From Haliclystus octoradiatus (lineage: Eukaryota; Cnidaria; Staurozoa; Stauromedusae; Haliclystidae), in assembly GCA_916610825.1 (NCBI GenBank), contig OU744450.1, positions 11,525,380 through 11,589,379 on the forward strand: a stretch of 64,000 bases of DNA, read 5' to 3'. The position numbers and the translations under genes were made by a program. The notes beneath the pieces are model-generated. The model worked only from the letters and a program-made list of their open reading frames with translations, ran no database searches and was not told where the DNA came from. Positions 41,155-54,575 of the stretch are shown piece by piece (the first letter of the stretch is position 1; every line of letters begins with the position of its first letter).

Positions 41155-44100
41155 ATGTCTTCTGTTTGTCAATGTATTTTGATAACATGTCTCGTTATAG
41201 CATTTAATTCAATCATTACTTCAGGTAAGCTATATATATTTGACATTGGATATAAATATATAATTACTATTTGGCACATGATTCGAATAATAATAATAAT
41301 TAATTCTAGGATATTTTATGTTGATAAACATGTATAATTCTTTTCTCAAAGATGTTACAATTCTGTTCTTTACAACAATGGTGCAATATTATTTTATTTA
41401 TCTTTAAGCTATAATGTTCGTTCCCTACTACTTGATGATATTCCATGCCTGTATCTAATATATCATTATTTTGCCGATAGTAAATGATACATAAAGTTCT
41501 GCTGCATCTGTAAATCTGCAAACATTTCTGTGAACTAAACCATTATTAATGATGGTAATAAGTTCTGTGTTCATAAATTGAATTTTATGACAATGAAACA
41601 CCATTAATTTTATGTTAATCTGTTGATACATTATTTTCTATATAATTTCATTCAACAAGTTTTCAAATAACGTCCTATATAAGGAATTTCAATCATGCAA
41701 GCAGCCACAAATAATAGTTATTAAAATAATTCATGAGTTGAAAACGTTATTTGATTCTACAATCATTTCTATTGCTATTTACTTCCATTGTGAATACAAT
41801 ATGTGAAAAGTAATATTTTTATGTATTTTTTCTTTCTTTCAACCTACAGTTAAGGGTGATCACATTCTGGTTGCATATTGGGGACAGAATAGCGTCTCAC
41901 GTAAAGCTTACCCACGCGAATATGAAAAACCCTTGAAATGGTTTTGCGAAAATTCGCCTTATGCAATCATTAACCTCTCATTCATGAATAACTTTTTCGA
42001 TCCAAGGAACCCTGGTAAGTATATATACGATTAAAATTAACAAATATGTGGCATGATTATATCTAAAAATAATATCTATTCTAGTTTTCTGGCTAGCATC
42101 AGTCAAACGTCGGTATAAACTTCAACCTGTCCAAAGCGACCATATAGTAAATGGCAACCAACACAGGGAATTGTTAGAACCAATCCGAATTTAGAGAAAC
42201 AACTATAAATGAACTTAACAGTTTTACGCATGCTTTCTTATAGGAAATGCTCCTGGTTTGAATTTCGCTAATCATTGTGAAACAAGAGTTCCTGGTTATG
42301 TTAGCCTTCTGAAATGCCCAGCTATCGAAGAAGGAATACTAGCATGTCAACACCGAAATAAAAAAGTTTTACTGTCTCTTGGCGGGGCAATTGGCAATTA
42401 CGTTTTCAGTAATGATGCAAGAGCTATCACACTTGCTAATGAAGTATGGAAACGGTTCTTTCAAATATCAACATACCCAGCAGCTCAAAGACCCTTTGGG
42501 TGAGTTTAAAAGTATAGTATGAAATGTGGCATAATATTTTGGAATGGGAAGAGAAATTGTAGGTTTGAAGGACAGAAAAAATATAGATACCAGACCGTAT
42601 GAGCATTTTGATATTTGAACTATATGACAATATGATTTTTTTGAATGATGAATGTTTTATGATTATCTTGATCTAGAAAATAATGTATATATATATATGT
42701 AGATTCTTAGTGTATCAGTGAAATCAGTCAATGAAGAATCCGGAATGAATGTACACCTGCATTCTCTTCTGCCTAATTAAGTTAGGATGACCAATTAATA
42801 GCTCCTTTTCTCGAAAATGCATCTGATAAATTATTCATGCTTGTAGTTATTGTTAACTTCGACTTCTAATTTTCAGAAATGCCATACTTGATGGTATAGA
42901 TCTTGATCTCGAAGCCCACAGTTCAATTGGCCATACTGCATTCGTCAGAGAACTTCGTCGGCTGATGAAATTGAATGATCCCGATAAACATTACCTCATA
43001 ACAGGCGCACCTCAATGTCCTATACCAGATGCAAGCATGGGTCCAGATATTGCTGGTTCTGTTTTGGAAGAAATTGGAGAGGAAATCGATTATTTATTTG
43101 TTCAATATTATAATAATTATTGTGCGCCTGGTCTTGGTTACTTTTATCATAATGTAAAAGATTGGATGACATTTTCTCTTAATGTAAATGCTGCTCACGG
43201 AAAATCGCCTAAAATTGTAATTGGTCTGCCAGCTGGAACAGGAGCGTCTGGTTTGGACGTTTATTTCAAAAGTACTCAAGAAATCGAAGTAATATTCAAT
43301 GTAAGTAAATATAGTACATACAATGAATATCATTATTAATTTATTAATTGTTCATGCTAGATTATACTACACATCAGATTTGTAGGAGTATTGGTACACC
43401 GATTAGTTTTCATCGAAATATTTCTCGTTATATTTTTTATTCACAACTGAGGTGTTTACTGTGTTCAATATAGTTCTGAATTCAAGAAATTTCTACTATT
43501 AAATTTTACCGAAGAATAATCATTTTTCTCTAGTTTGAATGTTTCCCTGTACAATACACAACACATTACACGGTCAGGTGCAATTTAGCAATGGACTCAG
43601 ATAAGGATGACTGCCTGACATTTGATCCTAAATCCCACACTCTCCAATTAAAAGTAGTTGTAAATTATGTCATTAAAAAGTGATCAATGGTTATATGTTT
43701 TATAAGACAATCTTATTATTTATTATGCAGAATTTGAAAGGGATTTATCCTCAGTTTGGTGGATTTATGTTATGGGATGCTGGATGGGATCAAAATGATG
43801 TTGTCAATGGTAAAACATATGGTCAACGGGTTGTAGATTTGCTTGACAGTCAGCCAATCACAAACCCAACGCTCCCTCCAGATGTTACACAGGAGATCAC
43901 TGATATTCCAACAGAAAGCACTGAGGCACCCACAACGACAGCAAAATCCACTGAAGCACCCACAACGACAGTAGAACCAACTGAAGCACCCACAACGACA
44001 GTAAAAGCCACTGAAGCACCCATAACGACGGTAGAAGTTACTGAAGAACCCACAACGACCGTAGAAGCCACTGAAGCACCCATAACGACAGCAGAACTCA

Positions 44101-45290
44101 CTGAAGCACCCACAACGACAGTAGAATCAACTGAAGCACCCACAACGACCATAAAAGCCACTGAAGCACCCATGACGACAGTAGAAGTCACTGAAGCACC
44201 CGCAACGACCGTAGAAGCCACTGAAGCACCCACAACGATAGTAGAGACCACTGAAGCACCAACCCAGCCTCCGATATCGACTGGGGAACTTACCCCTGAA
44301 GGTAAGAGTATTCTATAAAATTCAAGCACAATCGTATTCCTACATTTAAAGTAGATATATCCCAGCAAATTGTGAACGTTCGACGAACGTTCTCCGTATA
44401 AATGTTTATTTCCGTCCGTCCCCGTGAGTGTACGAGAAAAGTCGGGGATCTCTAAATTAGCCAAAACTCAAAAGTTTGTAATTGTTGTAAAACAAATTAA
44501 ATAGGATTTCTATGGCATTCTGGTTCAAAAAAACTCTTGAGAATTCCGGAGGGAGATCCCAATATTCTTTAATTGGAAATGAACAATAATACCATGCTAG
44601 TTTTGTATTTATGTCTCTATTCCGAGAATGACTCAAGAGTTAAAGTTTCCCACCTTGCTAGTTGATGCTCTAGCATCCCATTTGCATGAAATTAGATATC
44701 GAGTCAATGAAGACATTTAATGTTTCTTTCCGTACGTTGTGGAGAAAATTCTAAAGAAAATTTTCAGGGAAAAATTTAGAATTCTGGCAGGTAAAAACTT
44801 TCTCGGACCCTGCCTGCACCGTTCCGTGACCGTCGGGTATGCTCCTTGGACAGGGCTTTGGTACAAGCTTTAAGAGATAGCGCTCCTGGATACTGATTAT
44901 TCGATCGCTGATAGTATGTCTATATGAACATTTGAAGTGCCTGAGTATAATTTCACAGAGAAAAATTAAACAAATATTTTCAGAAAATTTTAGTTTACCA
45001 AAAATGAAGGAGAAATTCTATTGTAAAATTCAAAGGATAATTACAACATGATTTTAAAGATCTACATATATACATCATGATCTTCAAATATACTAATGAA
45101 TGCTTTTCATTGTTTAGAACGATGCAAAGCAGTTGGGACATCAAATCAGTTATTCTCTTTACCCAACGTTTGCAACAAATTCTACCAATGTTCTCACTCA
45201 AGGCCATTGATGTTTGTATGTCCCCCAACACTATTATTTAACAAGGCTCGTCAGTATTGTGATTGGCCACGAAATGTCAACTGTCAATGA
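41155..45290 (+). CDS. GH18 class III-type chitinase D with mucin-like repeat and CBM14
   Basis: Exons: 41155-41224, 41850-42014, 42244-42499, 42877-43300, 43731-44301, 45118-45290; phases agree, 552 aa. A signal peptide (MSSVCQCILITCLVIAFNSI) is followed by a complete hevamine-like barrel: HILVAYWGQNS, KKVLLSLGG, catalytic DGIDLDLE (about residues 169-176), TGAPQCPIPDASMG, VQYYNNYC, IVIGLPAG, GGFMLWDAGWDQN. Next come about 115 residues of near-perfect TEAPTTTVEx decapeptides, a likely O-glycosylated linker. The last exon encodes a peritrophin-A/CBM14 module with six Cys (CKAVG...CNKFYQC...FVC...YCDW...NC). This is a secreted, chitin-tethered chitinase. It combines a barrel type best known from plants and fungi with a chitin-binding module of animal type. 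Introns match B and C in position and phase, so all derive from one ancestor by tandem duplication. Confidence 0.93.
43921..44250 (+). repeat. 30-bp coding minisatellite, about 11 units
   Basis: The unit CTGAAGCACCCACAACGACA plus a ten-base variable part recurs exactly every 30 bp from 43921 to 44250, with a partial twelfth copy. It encodes the TEAPTTTVEx decapeptide of GH18-D. Units differ mostly in the last ten bases. The long antisense ORF here is a by-product of the repeat. Confidence 0.95.
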
Positions 45291-46436
45291 GTGTGGAGAA
45301 ACTCAGAAGCCATACAATCGGATTTAATCAGATTAAAATATTCTGACCTTAATTGTTTTTAAGTCTTGGTCACTCCTAGTAGACTACCACAAAATGTAAA
45401 ATAGAACAATGAATGTATTATAATTGGTAATTTATAAAAAGTGACAGCAGTCAGTAATGTGTCCCAAGTTATAGGGATTATATGTTCCTAATTATGAATG
45501 GACTGAGTGTTGCAGTCATATATAGTATTAGCTTTTATCAAGACATAATTATGTAAATAGTATATCGAGCTTAATGAACCGTACATATATATGAATTATT
45601 TATTTTTAAGTTATTTCACATATTATTTATCAAATATAATATTTTAGAAACGATATCTTGAGTGAAGTAACTTTGGATTATATGATTATAGTTCTCTTGT
45701 GACTTAAACAATCCGAAGTTTACACGCGAAGCCAACTTCGGCGACGCTCCAGCAGTGGCGCCATTAAAACTCAGGGACCTAGGACGATTCTCTTGTGAAT
45801 TATATCCAAACGGGTGTCCCAGGAGGAACTACAAAAACGGCATATTTCAAAAGTAGGGGGGGGAGGGGGCAGCTTGACGGTTTTCGTAATCACTAAATAG
45901 CGATTCCAGGAAAAACTACTGAGCTTAATTGAGCAATTTTTTGAGTTAATTCTGAGCTGTTTTGATACCAAACAAACACCAAATTTCGAGGGAGGGGGCA
46001 GCTTCAGAGGAACTTTAGACAGACGCTGACACTGACAGACGTACAATGCAGGGTCGTGACTAGATCAGGGGGGGGGGGTAACTCGAGGACATTTTAGAAT
46101 CTTGCATAAAATGAATAATAAAAAGTTAATGCAACAAATATTAGTCATTGACAGAAACGTTTTATCACTAATGAGTGCAGTTTAAAAGTTGAATAACTTT
46201 CTATTTTTCATTTGATATGCATGATGTAGATTTGTAGTAAATGTATAAAGATACCAGATGCGAAAAGTATTTTTTAAAATTGGTTGAAAACAGAATTTAA
46301 TACAAATAAAAGCAGCGATAAAAAGTCATAAAATGTCCTTGAGTTACCCCTGATCTAGTCACTACCTAGCCTGCCCCAACCACATGTAGGATTTTCTGAA
46401 TAAATTATGATAACGCAGCCTCGTTTACAAAGTGGC
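45291..46436. other. Intergenic region between GH18-D and DNAJA1
   Basis: No gene recognised. Two short GGGAGGGGGCAGCTT direct repeats (about 45860 and 45991) and a foldback MITE with a poly-G run (46056-46362) fill the second half. Confidence 0.6.
46056..46362. mobile_element. Foldback MITE with GTGACTAGATCA ends
   Basis: GTGACTAGATCAGGGG...GTAACTCGAGGACATTTTA at the left is inverted at the right as AAAATGTCCTTGAGTTACCC-CTGATCTAGTCAC. Arms are about 35 bp, and the left arm has an expanded G run. It ends about 75 bp from the heat-shock element of DNAJA1. Confidence 0.75.
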
Positions 46437-46449
46437 TTCTGGAAACTTC
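46437..46449 (+). promoter_or_regulatory. Heat-shock element upstream of DNAJA1
   Basis: TTCTGGAAACTTC is a perfect three-unit heat-shock element (TTCnnGAAnnTTC), 155 bp upstream of the DNAJA1 ATG. DNAJA1-type genes are commonly HSF-controlled, so position and gene identity support each other. Confidence 0.6.
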
Positions 46450-46603
46450 TTCTACGCATGCTCAGCGTTTCGTTTGCGTAATAAATTCTGAAAGCTGGAA
46501 ATTATTTTCCTTTCAAATTCAAACTTATTTTCCTCGTGCACTACAACAAACCATAGCCTAAAAAGCTATACATTTACCATAGTTCTACTAGAAAAAACTC
46601 GAT

Positions 46604-47812
46604 ATGGTCAAGGAAACAAAGTTATATGACACATTGGGTTGTCCCCCAACAGCAACACCTGAAGAACTCAAGAAGTCTTATCGTAAAATGGCTTTAAAAT
46701 ATCATCCTGACAAAAATCCTGATGCTGGTGAAAGATTTAAAGATATCAGTCACGCTTATGAAGTCCTTGCTGATGAAAAGAAGAGAAAACTGTATGATCA
46801 AGGTGGTGAAGATGCCTTGAAAGAAGGGGGAATGGCTGGTGACTTTCATTCACCTTTTGATATTTTTGATATGTTTTTCGGTGGTGGACGTCGACGAGGA
46901 CCACAGGGAAAACAGCGCGGAAGAGACACCGTTCACCAACTGCGTGTTACTCTTGAAGAGCTTCATAATGGTTCAACAAGGCAACTTGCCCTTCAAAAAA
47001 ATGTTATCTGTCCAGGATGTGATGGTATTGGTGGCAAACCTGGTTCAGTCGAGCAATGCCGTACTTGTAGTGGTACAGGTGTAGAAATGAAACTTCGCCC
47101 AATTGGTCCTGGGATGGTCCAACAAATTCAATCACCATGTCGAGACTGTGGACAAACTGGTGAAAAAATCCGTGACAAAGATCGTTGCCAAAAATGTCAT
47201 GGTAAAAAGGTAATACGTGAAAAGAAAGTACTAGAATGTCATGTTGATAAAGGTATGAAGGATGGCCAAAAAATTTCATTTACGGGGGAGGGAGATCAAG
47301 CCCCAAATATTGAACCAGGTGACGTCATTATTGTATTAGATGAAAAAGAACATGACATATTTAAACGTCACGGTATGGATCTAATGATGAAAATGGAAAT
47401 AGATTTAGTTGAAGCATTATGTGGCTTTACAAGAAGCATCACAACACTAGACGATAGAACATTAGTTATAACAACACAACCAGGCGAGGTAATCAAACCA
47501 GAAGAATATAAATGTATTAATGACGAAGGAATGCCTATGTATAAAAATCCATTTGAAAAAGGAAGATTAATAATTGTATTTGATGTGAAATTTCCAAGTA
47601 ATAATTGGATGCCGCAAGAAAAAATACCTGAATTAGAAAAATTTCTACCACCAAGAGAAGAATACATTATTGCTGATCTGTCAGAGAGTGTTCTGTTAAC
47701 AGATTATGTACCGTCGCAAGGGGGTAGTCGACAGAGACACCGACAAGCATATGATGACGAAGAAGATGAGGAAGGTAATCCAAGATCCGGAGTTCAATGT
47801 CAAACATCTTGA
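46604..47812 (+). CDS. DNAJA1: DnaJ homologue subfamily A member 1-like co-chaperone (type I Hsp40)
   Basis: A single-exon 402-aa ORF with the full type I Hsp40 layout. The J domain occupies about residues 4-68 with HPD at 34-36. A Gly/Phe-rich linker ([12 protein letters not shown]) follows, then four zinc-binding repeats ([32 protein letters not shown]; about 135-205). The C-terminal substrate-binding domains include [20 protein letters not shown] and VEALCGF. The end is acidic, with the CaaX box CQTS, identical to that of vertebrate DNAJA1, for farnesylation and membrane association. It stimulates the ATPase of cytosolic Hsp70 and hands over unfolded clients. Length and motifs are intact. 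The lack of introns could reflect an old retrocopy that replaced the parent gene or simple intron loss; the intact frame and upstream heat-shock element argue that it is functional. It converges on RPA1. Confidence 0.96.
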   Translation: MVKETKLYDTLGCPPTATPEELKKSYRKMALKYHPDKNPDAGERFKDISHAYEVLADEKKRKLYDQGGEDALKEGGMAGDFHSPFDIFDMFFGGGRRRGPQGKQRGRDTVHQLRVTLEELHNGSTRQLALQKNVICPGCDGIGGKPGSVEQCRTCSGTGVEMKLRPIGPGMVQQIQSPCRDCGQTGEKIRDKDRCQKCHGKKVIREKKVLECHVDKGMKDGQKISFTGEGDQAPNIEPGDVIIVLDEKEHDIFKRHGMDLMMKMEIDLVEALCGFTRSITTLDDRTLVITTQPGEVIKPEEYKCINDEGMPMYKNPFEKGRLIIVFDVKFPSNNWMPQEKIPELEKFLPPREEYIIADLSESVLLTDYVPSQGGSRQRHRQAYDDEEDEEGNPRSGVQCQTS

Positions 47813-47850
47813 AACTCAAGACTAACTGACACTTAGGAAGGTTATATAAT

Positions 47851-47856
47851 AATAAA
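47851..47856 (+). terminator. Polyadenylation signal of DNAJA1
   Basis: AATAAA lies 39 bp after the stop codon. It is the first canonical signal downstream, although later AT-rich sites could also serve. Confidence 0.45.
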
Positions 47857-48402
47857 ACAATACTAAACAACATATAATATCAACTGTAAAAAGTCATGTA
47901 TTTTATATGATTCACACATAGTAATGTTGCTGCGATTATTTTGTAATTTAACAATGAAATCTATATTAAAGTAATTATGCCATCTATATATGACGAATGA
48001 TTATGATTTCACTGTGCAAATGTTGATTGAATTTGTAACTCAACTTGAATGATTTAGTACTTTTTTATTTGATGTGTGACAACATATAGGCTAGGCATTG
48101 TCGATGTGATATTTTTCACGTTTACATCCATACTTTACAAAAATATACATACATTACACACTGTGGTACACACGCTGAGTCACATATACATCGTATAGCA
48201 TTGTCATTTCACGTTAAGTGATTGAATGCTTACTTTATTTAAGTCATTGTTACAAATAATCACAGATATTGCATCTGTATGTGATACCATATCTATTTCA
48301 ACAATATCAGTTAAACTAACAATACAAAGTACAGATATTGCACTAATTCATATTTTGTCTATGATACAAATGTTCGAATAAGTTTCTGTTATGTATGCGT
48401 AA
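47857..48402. other. Short intergenic region between convergent DNAJA1 and RPA1
   Basis: AT-rich, about 550 bp, shared by the 3' UTRs of both genes. The minus strand has AATAAA at 48234-48239, 164 bp past the RPA1 stop, a plausible polyadenylation signal. Nothing else recognised. Confidence 0.5.
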
Positions 48403-51400
48403 TCACATCGAGCGCATTTGGTTGATTTCTCGAAGCAACGCTTTGGCACCATCTTTAAAGTTCATAGGTTCAGCTGCTAACGCAGAGCATTTCAGACGAG
48501 CTTCATCCTAAAAATAAATATTGTTTGGATATATTATTCAAGTCAATTAAGATTAAATTCATTCACTTGAAAGCATTTGGAGCATAATCAGCTACTAAAT
48601 AATTTCATTTAGTATATAGTGTAACCTGCTTATGTGCAATTCGGATAAGTGCAATTCCCGCTTATCTGCAACCTGGCTTTGAAACCCGTTAAACAAATTT
48701 CTAGTCAAGTCCTTGGTAAACAATTTCGGATAAATGCAATGAAAACCGTTGGCAATTTTGACTTGCACTTGAGCGGGTTACACTGTAGAACATTTTATTA
48801 AATTTGGTTCATATTGTTCATGAACTCATACACTGTACACAACAATACAATCTATGTAGTGTTACACTGTAACAGTCATGTTGCAATAAGCAAACAACTG
48901 CAGGGGTAAATTGACTTTCACAATGTTAAATAGTCATTATAATAATGTCTTAGTATTATGTACTATGACGCTAAAGACACATTGTCACTATTAGGAGGTG
49001 GTTGTAATACACATATTATGATTTATCAAGTTTTCTCATCAAACTTGTAGCAGCCAGATTCTGACTGAATACCAATAAACCAGTAAGTTCTGTTTCTATC
49101 CATCGACAAATCTATGAACAGGCTCCCCCTTTGATATGTCCACTTACGTTATACGTTTCCATTTTCGCACGGACAGTCAAGTTGAATGGCTGCAGAGTGG
49201 CTTTTGAAAATACCATATCGTATTCATCTTCATTCTAGAAATCAAAGGTATCAGCTTTGTTAACAAAGTTCAAATTTAGACCATTTGGAATCACATAAAA
49301 GGTTGAATAATCTTTTTGATGAGATCATATCGCAATTAATATGATTACTTCATCATTACATATGTAATTTTTGAAGAGTAGAATACGACTTACAGTTAAA
49401 TGCAATGCAAGGAAACTACAATATTCAGTCTCTCAACATTTTTCAAAAGGTTTAATGAATTACAACAATGCAAAAATTCAGAGTTCATGAACAGTTCATG
49501 AACTTGTCACAAAACAATTGATTTATATTAAATGACATCTAGACTTATCATTTAGCACTACGCTTGACAATCAATGGCGCGAATATTCCACGGCTTCAAT
49601 CTCCTTTCTAGGATATTGGCAAAATGTGAACATTTATGAAAATTTATGTGAAAAGTATATACATTCATGCTATTTTAGAAATTTCAAGGGTGACCATTAT
49701 ATACAGGTGGCCGCTGTATAGATGTGACTGCTATAACAGGTTTGACCGTACACAGTTCACAGACACCATAGAAAATGTAAACAAATTCCATAAAATACAC
49801 TGCAGTGTAACTAGACATGATTCTTACCGTATCTTTCAAATTGCCAAGTTCTTCAGCAGTAATTGCTAAAAGTTTTTCACCACTTTCTTGGAAGCAAGTC
49901 AACCATTGATTACCAGTAAAATCAGCAACATTTGTCTGTTAAAGTTGATAAAGGAAATCTACATATATTTCAAGTTAAAAATATTATTCTTGGTCCAAAT
50001 GGTCCAATTTGCTAAACTGAAGACTATTTTAACTGATTATTGTTTTGAAGATCGTATTCTAATCAGAATTCATTTACTACTGTATTATCATTCATAATGC
50101 ACAATGTCTCTAAAGTTTCATACACACATAACGTTAAGAAGCAAAATGTGTATACATGCGTGGCAGTCTTACCTGAAGAATCATTCTGTATTTGAAATCG
50201 GGGAATGTCTTGTCACATTTTTCACATCTCCAACTGCCGTTGTTTTCAATCACTTTCTTATTGCAATCTTTGGTTGGACATGCCTGCAAATCAAACAAAT
50301 GAAACAAGTTATAGACAATATATACAATTTTCATGAAGGAGTTAGTAAAGCTATGGAACAGAGAGAAGGGTCACGGTAGCTTTATTCAGACTGAAAGATA
50401 TAGCTATTTTGATAAATGAAGCAGTGATTAAAGCCGGCATAGCTAGATTCACATATGCCACACTTAAATCAATAAGCTATTTACTGTCTTGGAAGTGTGT
50501 GGTTAAATGCCTCTTTGTATCTGAATTATCACACTACTGGCACCAAAATCATAAAATATAATGAAATTCATTTTTGTTTTCATGACATTTTCATGGCATT
50601 TTTACATTTTAATATTGTGAATGTGGATGTTTTTATTGTTTTCTTAAGTTTTTCATGGGTTAAAAATACTGTGGTTTTCACTTTTATACATTTTCATGCT
50701 AGGAAGCTATTATATGTCAATTGAAGTCGAAGAAGATTTAAATTATCTCATTTTTATTGTTGTAATATATCTGTAAATAAATTTACTCAATGTAGGCTGT
50801 CCCCTTCCGTAATAATTTTTATATTTATCTCGTTAAAAAAGCCCAAATTTTAATAGATAATATATCATGCTAATTAGATACTCCTAATAGAAACAATGTC
50901 AACGTGTCCATTCTCTCTCTTACTGCCTGAAGATGATTTTAGAATAAATCGAAACGGTCACAAATTATTGTGTCTTGTTATTATCGCTGATCAATATAAT
51001 GGAGTTAAATTCAAGTATTACTTATTCAACACTAAATGTATTTTATTAAATAAAATGGGACAAAGTCATCTGATCAGAAAATGAATTGAAGATCTAACAT
51101 TATATTATCGAATGAAACAAAATCCGATTTTTTTTTTGAATTGTCAATCTGTCACAAGCCGTCACATATAAGCAGATGCTGTGATATACGTTCAATATAT
51201 TACCTATGGAATCAACCCTGAATATAAATACCACCTGCATATACAGTCATTTTCTGTACATTTAATATCTGACTATTATATGTAGATTTCACAATAAGTG
51301 CATCTCCTAAAGACATACTTAACTTACCCTGTACAAAGCTGTGTCTCTCCTGAATGACAGTATCATCGGTCGCAATTGAAAATAATCAGCCTATAAAGAT

Positions 51401-54400
51401 GAATGAATAAATAAATACTAGCCCGTATGTCGGCTTTTTTAGATCAATAAACATATAAATGGAAATTACAAAGATACAACTCCACAACTTTTTCAGTTCC
51501 ATGAAAGGCTGAAAAATATAACTTAATATTAAAATTTGAAATCAATATTTTTGAGTCACTGAATACAGAGGCTAAATTTGTCACAAAACCTTTTATTCAA
51601 AAGATTTTATTCATTTCTACAATATTTCATCTACTTGCAGTCTCATTCAAAGTTCCATTATTTGTATTTTTTGTATAGAAAACCGATCAATAAAAGTTAT
51701 ATACCTTTTCACTCATTCCCAGGCCCTCAGCTTTGATTTGTGAAATTGTTTTGTATTTTGAAGATCCACCTGATATGACATAACAAAGACACAATGTTAG
51801 ACAACCAACAAAATATATCTGAATATGGATTGTGAAAATTGAGAAGAAAAAACAGGAAAGTTCTATTACATAAGCCAAGCTGTCCAGTGACGCATGCCTA
51901 TTACAAACATATAGTGTCTCAACATAAACATAAAAATTGATAATTAATCAATGTCATCAAACAATCATACGACTCGAACTAGCACGATCCAGCCAACAAA
52001 CGGACACCACAACCACTGCACCAAGGCAGATCAAAGTTTTTAAAAGAAAAAAATTACAGAAAAATCATCCAATGAACTTTGAAAATTCACCCAAATAAAT
52101 TTCTTACAGGAAAAACAAGTGAGTAAATGATGAGCAAAAACAAGTTCCAGATTGCAGCAAAGGAATCATTCCTAAAATGAGTTCCTAACGTCAGTTTAAC
52201 AAGGATAACACGAAATAAAAACTCTAATCCTAGCATGTTGATAGAAAGTGAAGTCATACGGTTTGCAAGCTTTGGCGATGTTATCAAAATTACAACAAAA
52301 ACATTGTGAATCTTGAAGATTGAATGCATATTGCATATTGGTACAAAACTTGTTTATTTACAGCTATAAGAGTAAAAAATCAATCAATATATGGGAACCT
52401 TCTGGTTTGTGCACTGTTGGCAATTTTGATACCTTCTGCAGTGAAAGTGAAACTGTTCAACAACTGACACCCTTTCATGTTTTCATTGTCAAACATCTAA
52501 TTTTAAGCAGATAATTTTGTGCCATGTAGTCTTTGTTTACACAAATCAAGTATTAATGAAATATTTTTCTGGGTATGAAATGTTTGACCATAAGTAAATT
52601 CTTTGATGTCCTTCATCATTTAATTGTATCATATATGCTATTGCATCCAAAAGGTTACAGAATCAATGTAATAGGTTATGGCTTAAATAAACAAATTACT
52701 AACTTGCAACTAAATATAAATAAATAATAACTACAAAATATTTTCTGCTGTGAGCAAGCATCATTTACCGTAGTCAGATCTTTGACCAGATAATGATTCC
52801 ATTGTTTTATTTTTACCTTCAGTATCATACCTAAGGATGAAATTAAATATACCAGCATTGGATTGAGAAGTAAAAGTTGTTTCTTCTTTGCAATAATGTC
52901 TAATGCTTAAATACATAACAAGGAATTTTTGATTCCTTAAGTTTCTGAAAATAAAAAATAATTATAAAATAAAGATTAAAGAACTGATAATGAACCATTC
53001 TATGAAATACTCATGATATTAAAAAAAAAATTATCAAAGTACAATTCAACATTATAGAGATTAAACTTTACAAAAAATGTTTAATGACAGCAAGATATAA
53101 CCAATTTACAAAGCACACTTATAACCTTACCATCCTCTGAGACTGTGTGCTTCTTCAATATCTGGATCAATATTGAAAACGCTTGAACCCATAATAGATA
53201 GAGAGCGCCCTAAAAATACATACAGTAGACATACACTTTCAAATTTCAAGCTTTTATTACAAAAAGGAACAACAATGGCGTTTTATACTTGTAGAGTAGA
53301 GTTATACGCTAGAATCACATACGAATAGCAATTGGTTTATAAATCCAGCTACATAAATTTTATAATCAAAGTGTAGGAACTCAGGTAATGCTTAAAAATG
53401 ATTCTTAATGAACACCATCATTTGATTTTACAAGGTTTGTATGGAACTCATTGAAATTCACAATCCGTAAGATTTAGACACTGACTTTTGACACTTTTGG
53501 AAATGGAGTCTGATACTTAGAGTAGCAAAATTTCTGTATTGTAGGAGGAGGCTGTATTATATAAATCAAAGGAAACAATGACACTATTTGTTGATGATGC
53601 TATTGACACAGGTAATCCAAATATGCAAATTATCAGTTGAAAAGACATGCATTTACTACCTCCAAAATCTGACACTTTTGCACCTTTGATAGCAACAATA
53701 GGGTTACTGTTAGCATATTGTTCATAGCTTTCAGCCTGAAATACAATACAACATAATTAACATTCTACAGTATTAACATTTTAAGACCATATTTAATCCA
53801 CCTGGTTGAAATGTACCAAATGCCCAGATGCATGCTGTTAAATGCTTTGTTAAAGAATTCTAGCGATTCTTTATAAAGCAAAAGACGTAGATTTTGGAAA
53901 TTGTTTCGGGAGATAAGAACTTGTTTAAATTACGATATATCACAATAGCCTACTAACACATGAAACTTAACACTATGAATCTCAGATATACTGTATCGCT
54001 ACTGAAAACATACTGGAATGGGATTGGACACCGAAAACACACTGAAACTCACCAAACATTTAAATCTAGATTCATCTAAATCTACAGATAAACTACTGAA
54101 ATGCACCTTAAAATTTGAAAGCTAATGAAAATGGGCCTAATTCAGTAGATATCCAGTAAGTTTTCAGTAAGTTTCGGTAGGCATTCAGATTCTCAAAATT
54201 CCTAGTGTAATTTGCCTGGGACTCGAGCTAAAAGCTAGAAGGCTAGCACAAATCCATTCAGAAGTAATGTAAGGAAATAGTCCTATTCAAAATATATTAA
54301 AGGGAAATAAATGTAAGATAAAAAAAATTATTGCATCTTACGGCAATAAATGGTCAATAATCCCTATATCGGACCCTGATGAGAGTGTTAAAATTATCAG

Positions 54401-54537
54401 CAATATTCATATCTTTCAAAGTAGTTGTTAAAGAATCAATACTAAGATGCAGATAGACATGAATTTCTTAAGAGGGTGGCAAAGTAATTAGGTCGCATCG
54501 CTATACCAGTGAAATAAAAATATATGTAGACGAGACA

Positions 54538-54575
<38 letters not shown>

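Noticed and set aside
43850-44464. 204-codon minus-strand ORF rich in Val, Ala and Ser
   Set aside because: It is the antisense reading of the 30-bp coding repeat in GH18-D, open only because of the repeat period.
46604-47812. DNAJA1 as a processed pseudogene
   Set aside because: The frame, HPD, all four zinc repeats and the CaaX box are intact, no poly-A tract or flanking repeat is seen, and a heat-shock element lies upstream.
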